Positions 1 to 7,706 of a stretch of 64,000 nucleotides of DNA are shown piece by piece. How positions within the stretch are numbered: position 1 is the stretch's first letter; each line of letters begins with the position of its first letter. The DNA comes from Streptomyces cyanogenus (lineage in GTDB: Bacteria > Actinomycetota > Actinomycetes > Streptomycetales > Streptomycetaceae). The stretch spans positions 2,222,501 through 2,286,500 of the forward strand of contig NZ_CP071839.1 in assembly GCF_017526105.1 (NCBI RefSeq), in the 5' to 3' direction. The notes below the pieces were generated by a model. That model searched no databases, was not told where the DNA came from, and saw only the letters and a program-made list of their open reading frames with translations. Both the position numbers and the translations under genes were made by a program.

Positions 1-330
1 TCTCAAGGAACGGTCGCTTCCTTTGTACTCACCCTCTCGGGCTTTCCTCCGGGCGCTTCCCTTCGGTCTTGCGTTTCCGACTCTATCAGATCTTTTCTCG
101 ATCCGATTCCCGGTCGGCGGGTTTGTCCCGGGGCTTTCGGCTTTCGCCGTTGGCCCTTTCGACATTCACTACGTTAGCCGATTCCCTCGGGAACTCATAA
201 TCGAGTCTCGCGAGTTCGATTTCGGGCGCGCGGGCGCGCCGGAAACGACCCCGCTGAGGGGGGTGAGCTAGGTAGTGGTTTGGCCGCTCCGGCTGCAGGC
301 GATCGCCGTACCCGGTTCAGCGGCTCGGGA
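1..330 (-). promoter_or_regulatory. rRNA operon promoter and 16S leader region (16S lies left of the window)
   Basis: Read on the minus strand, the first ~100 bases match, from memory, the leader in front of Streptomyces 16S rRNA: a GATAGAGTCGG block, a purine-rich stretch containing GAGTACAAAGGAAGCG, and TTCCTTGAGA at the edge, which normally runs into AACTCAACAGCG, the antitermination-associated sequence. A -10-like TAGAGT lies at complement 80-85. AT-richer patches further up (about 185-215 and 270-345) could hold further promoters, since Streptomyces rrn operons usually have several. No protein gene is supported here. The 16S gene itself is not visible, so the operon assignment rests on the leader match. 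Confidence 0.75.
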
Positions 331-356
331 TACATTACGCACCTTGACGCAGCGAG

Positions 357-1007
357 TCAACCTCGGCGCCGCCTGGGCACGTGCGGGCGATACGGGCTGA
401 CGGTCGGGTCGTTGGCGACCCAGAAGCGCCAGGGGTGGAGGTCGCCGTTCCCGCCCTCGCCGGCGACCCCGGTGCGGGGGCCGCTGCGTACCTGATCGGA
501 AGGGACCGGTGTGCCGGTCAGCATCCGCAGGGGCGTCTCGCCGGAGGTGCACGCGTCCGTGCCGTCCAGGGCCCGGCCGACCTCCAGGGCGGTGGCCAGC
601 CGGGCCGGGCCCTTGGCCAGTTCCTTGTCGTTCCGGGCCGAAACACGTCGCTTGCGGGCCAGCTCCGCGCCCTCCACCACTTCTCCCGCGCGCAGCAGCA
701 CGGCGCTCGCCCGCCCCTCGGGGCCGCAGACCAGGTTCATGCAGTGCCACATGCCGTAGGTGAAGTAGACGTACACATGTCCGGGCGGACCGAACATCAC
801 CGCGTTGCGCGGGGTGCGGCCGCGGTAGGCGTGCGAGCCGGGGTCGTTCGGGCCGTCGTAGGCCTCCACCTCCGTGAGGCGGAGGGCGATCGGGCCGTCG
901 GGTGTCGTCCGGACCAGAATGCGGCCCAAGAGGTCGGGAGCGACCTCCAGGACCGGGCGGTCGAAGAAGTCTCGGGGCAGTGGCGTACGGTCCGGGGGCG
1001 CGATCAT
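357..1007 (-). CDS. DNA-3-methyladenine glycosylase (AAG/MPG family)
   Basis: Monofunctional base-excision repair glycosylase that removes alkylated purines such as 3-methyladenine from DNA. The 216-residue product has the family's fold signature: PRDFFDRP near the start, LAPDLLGR-like 'APDLLGR', and the active-site block LTEVEAY followed by DPGSHAYRG; the second Glu of that block is the expected catalytic residue. [16 protein letters not shown], in the middle, is the DNA-intercalating region of the family. An ATG at 1007 preceded by GGAGGG sets the start; the frame stays open upstream but those extra residues are not family-like. The gene is transcribed toward the rRNA operon and diverges from the Spo0M-like gene, with about 100 bases between them. 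Length is normal for bacterial members (about 200 residues). Confidence 0.92.
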   Translation of the reverse strand: MIAPPDRTPLPRDFFDRPVLEVAPDLLGRILVRTTPDGPIALRLTEVEAYDGPNDPGSHAYRGRTPRNAVMFGPPGHVYVYFTYGMWHCMNLVCGPEGRASAVLLRAGEVVEGAELARKRRVSARNDKELAKGPARLATALEVGRALDGTDACTSGETPLRMLTGTPVPSDQVRSGPRTGVAGEGGNGDLHPWRFWVANDPTVSPYRPHVPRRRRG

Positions 1008-1107
1008 GCCCTCCGAGGGTAGTCCAGACGGGGCAGCGCGCCCGCGGAACCGGGCGTCGCCGGATCGCGTTTGTACGGGTCGAGGGTCCATTCGTAAAGG
1101 GAGAGTC

Positions 1108-1890
1108 ATGGCGTTCAAGAAGCTGCTCGCGAGCCTGGGGGCCGGCGGGGCGTCGGTCGAGACGGTGCTGACCGAGGTCAACGTCGTACCGGGTGGTGTC
1201 GTCCAGGGCGAGGTGCGGATCCAGGGCGGTTCCGTGAATCAGGCCATCGAGGGGCTGTCCGTCGGTCTGCAGGCCAAGGTCGAGGTGGAGAGCGGCGACC
1301 AGGAGTACAAGCAGGACATCGAGTTCACCAAGGTGCAGCTCGGCGGGGCCTTCGAGCTGCAGGCGGGGGCCGTGCACGCGGTGCCGTTCGGGCTGGAGAT
1401 CCCCTGGGAGACGCCGATCACCATGATCGACGGACAGGCCCTGCGCGGGATGAACATCGGGGTGACCACGGAGCTGGCGATCGCGCGGGCCGTGGACTCC
1501 GGCGACCTGGACCCGATCAACGTGCACCCGCTGCCGGCGCAGAAGGCGATCCTGGACGCCTTCATCCAGCTGGGCTTCCGCTTCAAGAACGCGGACATGG
1601 AGCGCGGCCACATCCGGGGTACGCGGCAGAGGCTGCCGTTCTACCAGGAGATCGAGTTCTTCCCGCCGTCGCAGTACCGGGGTCTGAACCAGGTCGAGCT
1701 GAGCTTCGTGGCCGACGAGCAGGCGATGGACGTCGTACTGGAGATGGACAAGAAGCCGGGTCTGTTCAGCGAGGGCTCGGACACCTTCCGGTCGTTCCAG
1801 GTGGGTCTGAACGACTGGCAGGGGACCGACTGGGCGGCTTACCTCAACCAGTGGCTGTCCGAGGTCGGCAGCAAGCGCAACTGGTTCTAG
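1108..1890 (+). CDS. Spo0M/SpoOM-like sporulation-control protein
   Basis: 260-residue member of the Spo0M (arrestin-like beta-sandwich) family, first known as a sporulation-control protein in Bacillus. Typical features are the N-terminal [11 protein letters not shown], the conserved phrase [19 protein letters not shown], and the C-terminal region with [11 protein letters not shown]. No signal peptide or membrane segment is seen, so it should be cytosolic or peripheral. The ATG at 1108 has an AAAGGGAGA ribosome site just upstream; an open frame continues further 5' into the promoter region and is not used. It is followed after 45 bases by the PEBP gene in the same direction, so the two may be cotranscribed. 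Its molecular role in Streptomyces is not established. Confidence 0.88.
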   Translation: MAFKKLLASLGAGGASVETVLTEVNVVPGGVVQGEVRIQGGSVNQAIEGLSVGLQAKVEVESGDQEYKQDIEFTKVQLGGAFELQAGAVHAVPFGLEIPWETPITMIDGQALRGMNIGVTTELAIARAVDSGDLDPINVHPLPAQKAILDAFIQLGFRFKNADMERGHIRGTRQRLPFYQEIEFFPPSQYRGLNQVELSFVADEQAMDVVLEMDKKPGLFSEGSDTFRSFQVGLNDWQGTDWAAYLNQWLSEVGSKRNWF

Positions 1891-1935
1891 GCTCGGAACT
1901 GCTGGTTTCCAGATCACCGATCAGGAGGTACCGAG

Positions 1936-2475
1936 GTGACCGAGCTCAAGCGGCGGCCGCTCCCCCACGATTTCCATCCGCCCGTGCCGTCGTTCACGGT
2001 GACGAGCGAGGACATCGAGGAGGGTGCGACGCTGAAGAGCGCCCAGGTCCACGCGGAGGGCAACACCTCGCCGCAGCTGCGCTGGGAGGGTTTCCCGCCG
2101 GAGACCAAGAGCTTCGCCGTGACCTGCTACGACCCCGACGCGCCGACCGGCAGCGGGTTCTGGCACTGGGTGCTGTTCGACATCCCGGCCTCGGTGACGG
2201 AGCTGCCGGCGGGTGCGGGAGGCGGCAGGTTCGAGGGGCTGCCCGCGGGCGCCGTGCACGCGCGCAACGACTACGGGACGAAGGACTTCGGTGGTGCCGC
2301 GCCGCCGCCCGGGGACGGCCCGCACCGGTACGTCTTCACGGTGTACGCGGTGGACCAGGAGAAGCTGGGTCCGGACGCGGACGCCTCTCCGGCCGTCGTC
2401 GGTTTCAACCTGCGGTTCCACACGATCGCGCGCGCCCAGCTCATCGGTGAGTACGAGAACCCGGCGCAGGGCTGA
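1936..2475 (+). CDS. YbhB/YbcL family PEBP-like protein
   Basis: 179-residue phosphatidylethanolamine-binding-protein family member (Raf kinase inhibitor-like in eukaryotes; function in bacteria mostly unknown). The ligand-pocket motifs are visible: TSPQLRWEGFP, then CYDPDAPTGSGFWHW, and GPHRYVFTVYAV. No signal peptide is seen. The GTG start at 1936 has AGGAGG 7 bases upstream. It lies 45 bases after the Spo0M-like gene and is followed by a strong terminator at 2516-2558, so it likely ends that transcription unit. Confidence 0.9.
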   Translation: MTELKRRPLPHDFHPPVPSFTVTSEDIEEGATLKSAQVHAEGNTSPQLRWEGFPPETKSFAVTCYDPDAPTGSGFWHWVLFDIPASVTELPAGAGGGRFEGLPAGAVHARNDYGTKDFGGAAPPPGDGPHRYVFTVYAVDQEKLGPDADASPAVVGFNLRFHTIARAQLIGEYENPAQG

Positions 2476-2515
2476 CGCCGACGCACGGATTCAGCCAAGG
2501 GTTCATTGAACGTTT

Positions 2516-2558
2516 GCCCGCCTCCGGTCTTGGAAGTGATCGGAGGCGGGCATTTTTT
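2516..2558 (+). terminator. Rho-independent terminator after the PEBP gene
   Basis: An 11-bp perfect stem, GCCCGCCTCCG paired with CGGAGGCGGGC, with a 14-base loop is followed by ATTTTTTATT. This is one of the few hairpins in the window with a real T-run. Confidence 0.92.
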
Positions 2559-2643
2559 ATTGCGTTGTCCATCTCGGCGCGCCCGTCCAGAGTTGATCCA
2601 AGCCCGCCGGGGGGTGGGCAGGTGCACACGGGAGGTGGGCTGG

Positions 2644-3150
2644 ATGCGTGACACGTTGGTCCTGAACGCGAGTTTCGAACCGCTGTCGACGGTGACTCTG
2701 AACCGAGCCGTGGTCCTGGTGCTGCAGGACAAGGCCGTGGTCGAGCAGGCCCATCCCGAACTGCGTATGCGCGGTGCCGAGGTGGACATACCCGCGCCCC
2801 GGGTGATCAGGCTGTGCCGGTACGTACGGGTGCCGTTCCGAAGACAAGCCCCGTGGTCGCGGCGCGGAGTGCTGGTCAGGGACCGGCACCGGTGCGCGTA
2901 CTGCGGGCGGCGGGCGACGACCGTGGACCACGTGGTGCCGCGGGCTCAGGGCGGTCAGGACACGTGGCTGAACACGGTTGCCGCGTGTGCCGAGGACAAC
3001 CACCGCAAGGCGAACCGGACTCCGGAGGAGGCCGGGATGGCGTTGCTCAGGGAGCCGTTCGAGCCGACGCCGGCGGATGCCATGCTCCTGGCTCTGGGGG
3101 CCGAGGAGTTCGGAGCTCTTCCCGAGTGGCTCGCCAGGGACGCCGCCTAG
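2644..3150 (+). CDS. HNH endonuclease family protein
   Basis: 168 residues. The HNH nuclease core lies at about residues 80-125: RDRHRCAYCG (first zinc-binding Cys pair), TVDHVVPRAQGG (catalytic His) and the final ENHRKANRT-like 'DNHRKANRT' element. The zinc ribbon CxxC is intact; the second Cys pair is not obvious. Proteins with the MRDTLVLNASFEPL opening are widespread as chromosomal single genes in actinobacteria; their substrate is unknown and they are not linked to mobile elements. The ATG at 2644 has GGAGG 9 bases upstream; a nearer in-frame GTG lacks its own ribosome site. It converges on the SPFH gene. Confidence 0.88.
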   Translation: MRDTLVLNASFEPLSTVTLNRAVVLVLQDKAVVEQAHPELRMRGAEVDIPAPRVIRLCRYVRVPFRRQAPWSRRGVLVRDRHRCAYCGRRATTVDHVVPRAQGGQDTWLNTVAACAEDNHRKANRTPEEAGMALLREPFEPTPADAMLLALGAEEFGALPEWLARDAA

Positions 3151-3212
3151 GCGTCTGCCGGCAAGTGGTCGTCGGCGGCTACCGGTTGTTCGTGGTGGTG
3201 CGCGCAGTTTCC

Positions 3213-3234
3213 CCGCGCCCCTTTCGGGGCGCGG
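3213..3234. terminator. Bidirectional terminator inside a dispersed Streptomyces intergenic repeat
   Basis: CCGCGCCCC TTTC GGGGCGCGG forms a 9-bp stem with a 4-base loop between the convergent HNH and SPFH genes. Together with the upstream GTGCGCGCAGTTT it belongs to a sequence type I recall at many convergent gene ends in Streptomyces genomes, where it serves as terminator. Confidence 0.6.
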
Positions 3235-3258
3235 CCGAACCTGCGTCCGGAGACTGCG

Positions 3259-4218
3259 TCAGTCGATCGACGGCTTCTCCCGGCGCTCCGGGCCGGAGGA
3301 CTTGCCGTTGCCCGATGAGCCGCCGTTGCCCGAACCCCCGCCCAGGGGGCCGAAGTTGCCCATCGCGCCGGAGAGGCCCTTGAGGGCGTCGCCGATCTCG
3401 CTGGGGACGATCCAGAGCTTGTTGGCGTCGCCCTCGGCGATCTTGGGGAGCATCTGCAGGTACTGGTACGACAACAGCTTCTGGTCGGGGTCGCCGGCGT
3501 GGATGGCCTCGAAGACCGTGCGGACGGCCTGGGCCTCGCCCTCGGCGCGCAGGGCCGCCGCCTTGGCCTCACCTTCGGCGCGCAGGATCTGGGACTGCTT
3601 CTCGCCCTCGGCGGTGAGGATGGCGGCCTGGCGCGTGCCTTCGGCGGTGAGGATCGCGGCGCGCTTGTCACGGTCGGCGCGCATCTGCTTCTCCATCGAG
3701 TCCTGGATGGAGGTCGGGGGCTCGATCGCCTTCAGTTCCACGCGGTTGACGCGGATGCCCCACTTGCCGGTTGCCTCGTCCAGGACGCCGCGCAGGGCCG
3801 CGTTGATCTCCTCGCGGGAGGTCAGGGTCCGTTCGAGGTCCATGCCGCCGATGATGTTGCGCAGGGTGGTGACGGTGAGCTGCTCGATCGCCTGGATGTA
3901 GCTGGCGACCTCGTAGGTGGCGGCCCGGGCGTCGGTGACCTGGTAGTAGATGACCGTGTCGATGTTCACGACCAGGTTGTCCTGGGTGATCACCGGCTGC
4001 GGTGGGAACGGTACGACCTGCTCGCGCAGGTCGATGCGGTTGCGGATGGTGTCGATGAACGGGACCACGATGTTGAGGCCCGCGTTCAGCGTCCGCGTGT
4101 AGCGGCCGAAGCGCTCCACAATGGCGGCGCTGGCCTGCGGGATGACTTGGATGGTCTTGATCAGGGCGATGAAGACCAACACCACCAGGATGATCAAGAC
4201 GATGATGACCGCGTCCAT
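3259..4218 (-). CDS. SPFH/Band 7 (stomatin/QmcA-like) membrane scaffold protein
   Basis: 319 residues: a single N-terminal membrane segment (about residues 3-22), the SPFH domain (about 25-180, with IVERFGRYTRTLNAGLNI and the GGMDLERTLTSR block), then an Ala/Glu/Arg-rich coiled coil with repeated ILTAEGxxQ/ILRAEGEA units (about 195-240), and a Gly/Ser-rich tail. Such proteins form membrane microdomain scaffolds and modulate membrane proteases. The NfeD-like gene just upstream on the same strand is the classic partner, so the two probably form one operon with a 123-base spacer. The start is the ATG at 4218. Confidence 0.93.
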   Translation of the reverse strand: MDAVIIVLIILVVLVFIALIKTIQVIPQASAAIVERFGRYTRTLNAGLNIVVPFIDTIRNRIDLREQVVPFPPQPVITQDNLVVNIDTVIYYQVTDARAATYEVASYIQAIEQLTVTTLRNIIGGMDLERTLTSREEINAALRGVLDEATGKWGIRVNRVELKAIEPPTSIQDSMEKQMRADRDKRAAILTAEGTRQAAILTAEGEKQSQILRAEGEAKAAALRAEGEAQAVRTVFEAIHAGDPDQKLLSYQYLQMLPKIAEGDANKLWIVPSEIGDALKGLSGAMGNFGPLGGGSGNGGSSGNGKSSGPERREKPSID

Positions 4219-4341
4219 CGTCGTTCCCCGTACCCTTCTCCGCCTCGGCGTCTTCGGCCGATCTCAGGACTGTTGAAGATCTTGCTGGTCGAGTCTGACA
4301 GACCGTCGCGCTGCTCGTGCGTCGTTCTCGGCTAGTTGTCC

Positions 4342-4773
4342 TCAGATGACGATCGCGGTGGCTCCTTCGATGTCCACGACGTCCACTTCCTGGCCGACTT
4401 CGTAGCTGCGGCCGGTGTCGAGGGCGCGGGCCGACCAGATCTCTCCGGCGAGCTTGATACGGCCGCCGGACGCGTCGACACGTTCCAGTACGACGGCTTG
4501 TCTGCCCTTCAACGCCTCGATGCCGGTGGCGAGTTGGGGGCGCTGTCTGCCGTGCCGGGCCGCGATGGGCCGGACGACGGCGATGAGGGCGACGGAGACG
4601 ACGACGAACGTGAGGACCTGGATGACCGCGTCGAAGCCGAGGCTGGAGACGACCGCCGCCGCGACGGCTCCCACCGCGAGCATGCCGAACTCCGGCATCG
4701 CGGTGACCACGAGCGGGATTCCGAGTGCCGCCGCGCCGACGAGCCACCACACCCATGCGTCGATGTCGTTCAC
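4342..4773 (-). CDS. NfeD-like protein (SPFH partner)
   Basis: 143 residues: two to three N-terminal transmembrane segments (about 8-75) followed by a small OB-fold domain (about 80-143; 'LATGIEALKGRQAVVLERVD' opening, with VDVVDIEGATAIVI at the end). This is the short NfeD form without the ClpP-like protease domain. It is the usual partner of SPFH proteins and sits directly upstream of one here. The start is GTG at 4773; no clear GGAGG precedes it, so the start is less certain than the identity. It probably acts in membrane microdomain organisation. Confidence 0.85.
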   Translation of the reverse strand: MNDIDAWVWWLVGAAALGIPLVVTAMPEFGMLAVGAVAAAVVSSLGFDAVIQVLTFVVVSVALIAVVRPIAARHGRQRPQLATGIEALKGRQAVVLERVDASGGRIKLAGEIWSARALDTGRSYEVGQEVDVVDIEGATAIVI

Positions 4774-4831
4774 ACGGTCATGGTAGGGCCGGGGTCGGGC
4801 GGCGGACAGGGCGCGAAGGGAGAGCGCCGGG

Positions 4832-5623
4832 TCAGGACAGGGGAAGGCCCTGGGCGGTCCAGCGGTCGCCGACCTGCTCCACGACGAGCGGGAGGCCGAA
4901 GCAGAGGGAGAGGTTGCGCGAGGTGAGTTCCAGCTCGATCGGGCCGGCGGCGAGGACCTTGCCCTGGCGGATCATGAGGACGTGGGTGAAGCCGGGGGCG
5001 ATCTCCTCGACGTGGTGCGTGACCATGATCATCGAGGGGGCGATGGGGTCGCGGGCGAGCCGGCCGAGGCGGCGGACCAGGTCCTCGCGGCCGCCGAGGT
5101 CGAGGCCGGCGGCGGGCTCGTCGAGGAGGAGCAGCTCGGGGTCGGTCATCAGGGCGCGGGCGATCAGGGTGCGCTTGCGCTCGCCCTCGGAGAGGGTGCC
5201 GAACTTCCTGTCGAGGTAGTCGCTCATGCCGAGGCGGTCGAGGAAGGCGCGGGCACGCCGCTCGTCGACCTCGTCGTACTCCTCCTGCCAGTGGGCGGTC
5301 ATGCCGTAGGCGGCCGTGAGCACGGTCTCCAGCACGGTCTGGCGCTTGGGGAGCTTGTCCGCCATGGCGATGCCGGCCATGCCGATGCGGGGGCGCAGGT
5401 CGAAGACGTCGACCTTGCCGAGGGTGTCGCCGAGGATGGTGGCGGTGCCCTTGCTGGGGAAGAGGTAGCTGGAGGCGACGTTCAGGAGGGTGGTCTTGCC
5501 GGCGCCGTTCGGACCGAGGATGACCCAGCGCTCGCCCTCCTTCACCGACCAGGAGACCTGGTCCACGAGAGCCCGGCCCTCACGGACCACGGATACGTCC
5601 TGAAGCTCCAGAACATCGCTCAT
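4832..5623 (-). CDS. ABC transporter ATP-binding protein (no cognate permease adjacent)
   Basis: 263-residue soluble ATPase with Walker A GPNGAGKTT, signature LSEGERKRT, Walker B LLLLDEPAAGLDL and the switch His in MVTHHVEE. Full-length single ATPase domain. There is no permease or binding protein gene next to it; the neighbours are NfeD and an uncharacterised gene. Its sequence resembles the orphan YlmA/ModF-like ATPases whose substrate is unknown. The ATG at 5623 follows AAGGGGAGA. Confidence 0.9.
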   Translation of the reverse strand: MSDVLELQDVSVVREGRALVDQVSWSVKEGERWVILGPNGAGKTTLLNVASSYLFPSKGTATILGDTLGKVDVFDLRPRIGMAGIAMADKLPKRQTVLETVLTAAYGMTAHWQEEYDEVDERRARAFLDRLGMSDYLDRKFGTLSEGERKRTLIARALMTDPELLLLDEPAAGLDLGGREDLVRRLGRLARDPIAPSMIMVTHHVEEIAPGFTHVLMIRQGKVLAAGPIELELTSRNLSLCFGLPLVVEQVGDRWTAQGLPLS

Positions 5624-5774
5624 GAGCGCGTTGTCTCCCCTTGCAGTGTGGCCGGTCTCGGCTGTCGCGTACGCCTGTGGCTCGGGTCCGCCGCGCCGGT
5701 GGGCGCAGCCCTTATGAAATCTACGCCACGAGTGCCCCGCTCCATTCCATCGGTCCGGTCCTTAGGGTGGGGGC

Positions 5775-6575
5775 ATGCTCTCGGAACCGCGTTCAGGACG
5801 CCTCGCTGCTTGGGGAAATGCCCTTCTGGCCGGACTTGTCTCTCCTGATGACGCCGTGCTCGCCATCGTGGGCGAGGACGCGGTGCACCGGGTGGAGGGG
5901 CTGCCCGGGGAGTCCGCGCCGGTCGGGCTCACGCTCGCGCTGGGACGGCTGCGCACGCTGGGGGTGGCCGGGCTGCGGGTGGCGCTGCCCGCGCCGGGGC
6001 ATCCGCTGGGGCTGAGCGGTCCGCCGGAGTTCAATGCGCGGGCGCTGGAGGCCGAGGAGGCGGTGGTCTGCCACGGGTCCGCGTTCGGGCTGGTGCCTGA
6101 GGTGTACGAGGCCGGGCCCGCGGGTGATGTGCACGCCGAGGTGGTCTGGCAGGTGCTGCCGGTGCGGGAGGCGCCGCCCGCCGACGTGCCGTCGCTGGGC
6201 GAGGCCGAGCGGGAGCTGGCGGAGGCGCTGCGGGAGGCGACCGAGGTGCTGTCGAAGCTGGACGTCGCCGCGTCGGGTCCGGTGGCGGAGGCGGCGATCG
6301 ACGCGTACCGGGCGCGAAGCGCCTCGTCGAGCAGCGGTGCCCGGGACGTGCTGGCGCCGGGGTATCCGCCACGTGCGGCGCGGGTGTTGGAGCTGGCGCA
6401 GCGGGTGGGGCTGCTGGTGTCGCTGGCGTACGACCACGGGCACGGGGGTGCGGTCAGCTCCGCCGAGATGGGGGCGCGGGCCGAGGCGCTGCGGCCGGTG
6501 GAGCGGACGGCCCGGCGGGCGCAGGTGGCGGCGTACAACGCGTTCGTGGAGGAGCGGGAGCGCGGAGTGCGGTGA
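5775..6575 (+). CDS. Conserved actinobacterial protein of unknown function
   Basis: 266 residues, not recognised with a named domain. No signal peptide or transmembrane segment is apparent. The protein is Ala/Glu/Leu-rich with a likely helical second half (about 135-266), including PSLGEAERELAEAL. The central phrase PAPGHPLGLSGPPEFNARAL suggests a compact N-terminal domain. It diverges from the ABC ATPase and converges on the chaplin gene, with a strong hairpin between. The start codon ATG at 5775 follows a G-rich stretch. Codon use is typical for the genome, so it is a genuine gene; function unknown. Confidence 0.75.
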   Translation: MLSEPRSGRLAAWGNALLAGLVSPDDAVLAIVGEDAVHRVEGLPGESAPVGLTLALGRLRTLGVAGLRVALPAPGHPLGLSGPPEFNARALEAEEAVVCHGSAFGLVPEVYEAGPAGDVHAEVVWQVLPVREAPPADVPSLGEAERELAEALREATEVLSKLDVAASGPVAEAAIDAYRARSASSSSGARDVLAPGYPPRAARVLELAQRVGLLVSLAYDHGHGGAVSSAEMGARAEALRPVERTARRAQVAAYNAFVEERERGVR

Positions 6576-6601
6576 TCCGCGTCCGCGGGTCGGCGACCCG
6601 A

Positions 6602-6630
6602 CAGGCCTCCCGGCGGTTCCGGGAGGCCTG
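6602..6630. terminator. Hairpin terminator between convergent genes
   Basis: CAGGCCTCCCGG pairs perfectly with CCGGGAGGCCTG around a 5-base loop. There is no T-run, as is usual in Streptomyces. It separates the unknown gene from the converging chaplin gene. Confidence 0.75.
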
Positions 6631-6650
6631 GGGTCGCTGCCGGCCGGGTT

Positions 6651-6896
6651 TCAGTGGTTGAGGCCGTTGTTCCCGAAGGTCGGGTTCAGCACACCGATGA
6701 CGTTCACGCTGTTGCCGACCGCGTTCACCGGGACGTGCACCGGGGCCTGGACCAGGTTCCCCGAGGCGATGCCCGGGGAGCAGGCCGCCTCGCCGGTCGC
6801 GTGGCCGCCGCCGTGGGCGGAGGCCAGGCCGGCCCCGGCGGCCACCAGGCCACCGGCCACCATCGTCACGGCCGCTGCCTTCTTCAGGTTCTTCAC
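6651..6896 (-). CDS. chpE: Short chaplin, ChpE-like
   Basis: 81 residues: signal peptide (about 1-28, with KKAAAVTMVAGG and cleavage near ASA) followed by one chaplin domain containing ASGNLVQAPVHVPVNAVGNS and VIGVLNPTFGN. Chaplins are secreted, self-assemble into amyloid-like fibres at the air-water interface and make aerial hyphae and spores hydrophobic. The N-terminal sequence is very close to what I recall of S. coelicolor ChpE, which lacks the two chaplin cysteines. Here the first Cys is present (in AACSPG) and the second is replaced (GNNGLNH). The start is GTG at 6896 with AGGAGG 10 bases upstream; an upstream in-frame ATG would break the signal peptide. Confidence 0.9.
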   Translation of the reverse strand: MKNLKKAAAVTMVAGGLVAAGAGLASAHGGGHATGEAACSPGIASGNLVQAPVHVPVNAVGNSVNVIGVLNPTFGNNGLNH

Positions 6897-7064
6897 TGTC
6901 AACCCCTCCTGGACGTTCACCGCGGCGATCACCGCGGTACGCATGGAGAACGGCCGCGATCAGCGGAGGATGCGCCGTCCGGGTGACATTCCCACGAGAG
7001 TATGAATGTCGGTCCGGACCATGACCCTTGGTGTTGCCGTGGGTGAGGCGTTGGTCAGGGCGTT

Positions 7065-7706
7065 TCAGCCCGTCACGCCGTGGCGTACGGCCCACAGCGC
7101 GGCCTGGGTGCGGTCGGCGAGGTCGAGTTTCATCAGGATGTTGGAGACGTGCGTCTTGACGGTCTTCTCGGACAGCACGAGGGCGCGGGCTATCTCCCGG
7201 TTGGAGCGGCCGTCCGCTATCAGGCCGAGCACCTCGCGCTCCCGCTCGGTGAGCGAACTCCCTCTGCCCTGGCCGGTGTTGGCCTCCTCCTGGGAGAGCA
7301 GGGCGTCGGCGACCTCCGGCTGGAGCAGGACGTGCCCGGCGTGCACGGAGCGGATGGCGCCGGCGAGGGCGTCGGGGTCCACGTCCTTGTAGACGTACCC
7401 GGCGGCGCCCGCGCGCAGGGCCGGGACGACCGTGCGCTGCTCGGTGAAGCTGGTGACGATCAGCACGCGTGCGGGGTTGTCGAGCTCGCGCAGCCTGCGC
7501 AGGGCGTCGATGCCGTCCAGACCCGGCATCTTGACGTCCATGAGGACGATGTCGGGGCGCAGTTCCTCGGCGCGGGCGACTCCCTCCGCGCCGTCGGCGG
7601 CCTCGCCGACGACCTCGATGTCGTCCTGCACCTCCAGGAAGGTGCGCAGGCCCCGGCGGACGACCTGGTGGTCGTCGACCAGCAGCACCTTGATCGGTTC
7701 ACCCAC
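7065..7706 (-). CDS. NarL/LuxR-family response regulator
   Basis: 213 residues: receiver domain (about 5-125, acidic pair D11/D12, phospho-acceptor D57 in LMDVKMPG, conserved Lys in YVYKDV) and a C-terminal LuxR helix-turn-helix (about 145-210, with LTEREREVLGLIADG and SEKTVKTHVSNIL). It is transcribed with the histidine kinase gene, whose stop overlaps its GTG start by 8 bases (GTGGGTGA), so the two are translationally coupled. It should be phosphorylated by that kinase and act as a DNA-binding regulator. Targets are not deducible from the sequence. Confidence 0.95.
   Translation of the reverse strand: MGEPIKVLLVDDHQVVRRGLRTFLEVQDDIEVVGEAADGAEGVARAEELRPDIVLMDVKMPGLDGIDALRRLRELDNPARVLIVTSFTEQRTVVPALRAGAAGYVYKDVDPDALAGAIRSVHAGHVLLQPEVADALLSQEEANTGQGRGSSLTEREREVLGLIADGRSNREIARALVLSEKTVKTHVSNILMKLDLADRTQAALWAVRHGVTG

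Noticed and set aside
23..271. 82-codon frame at the left edge
   Set aside because: It lies in the rRNA leader region on the opposite strand and has no ribosome site or family likeness.
2644..3150. HNH gene as a sign of an intron or mobile element
   Set aside because: The gene lies in a conserved context with normal composition and no flanking repeats; this HNH type is a chromosomal single gene in actinobacteria.
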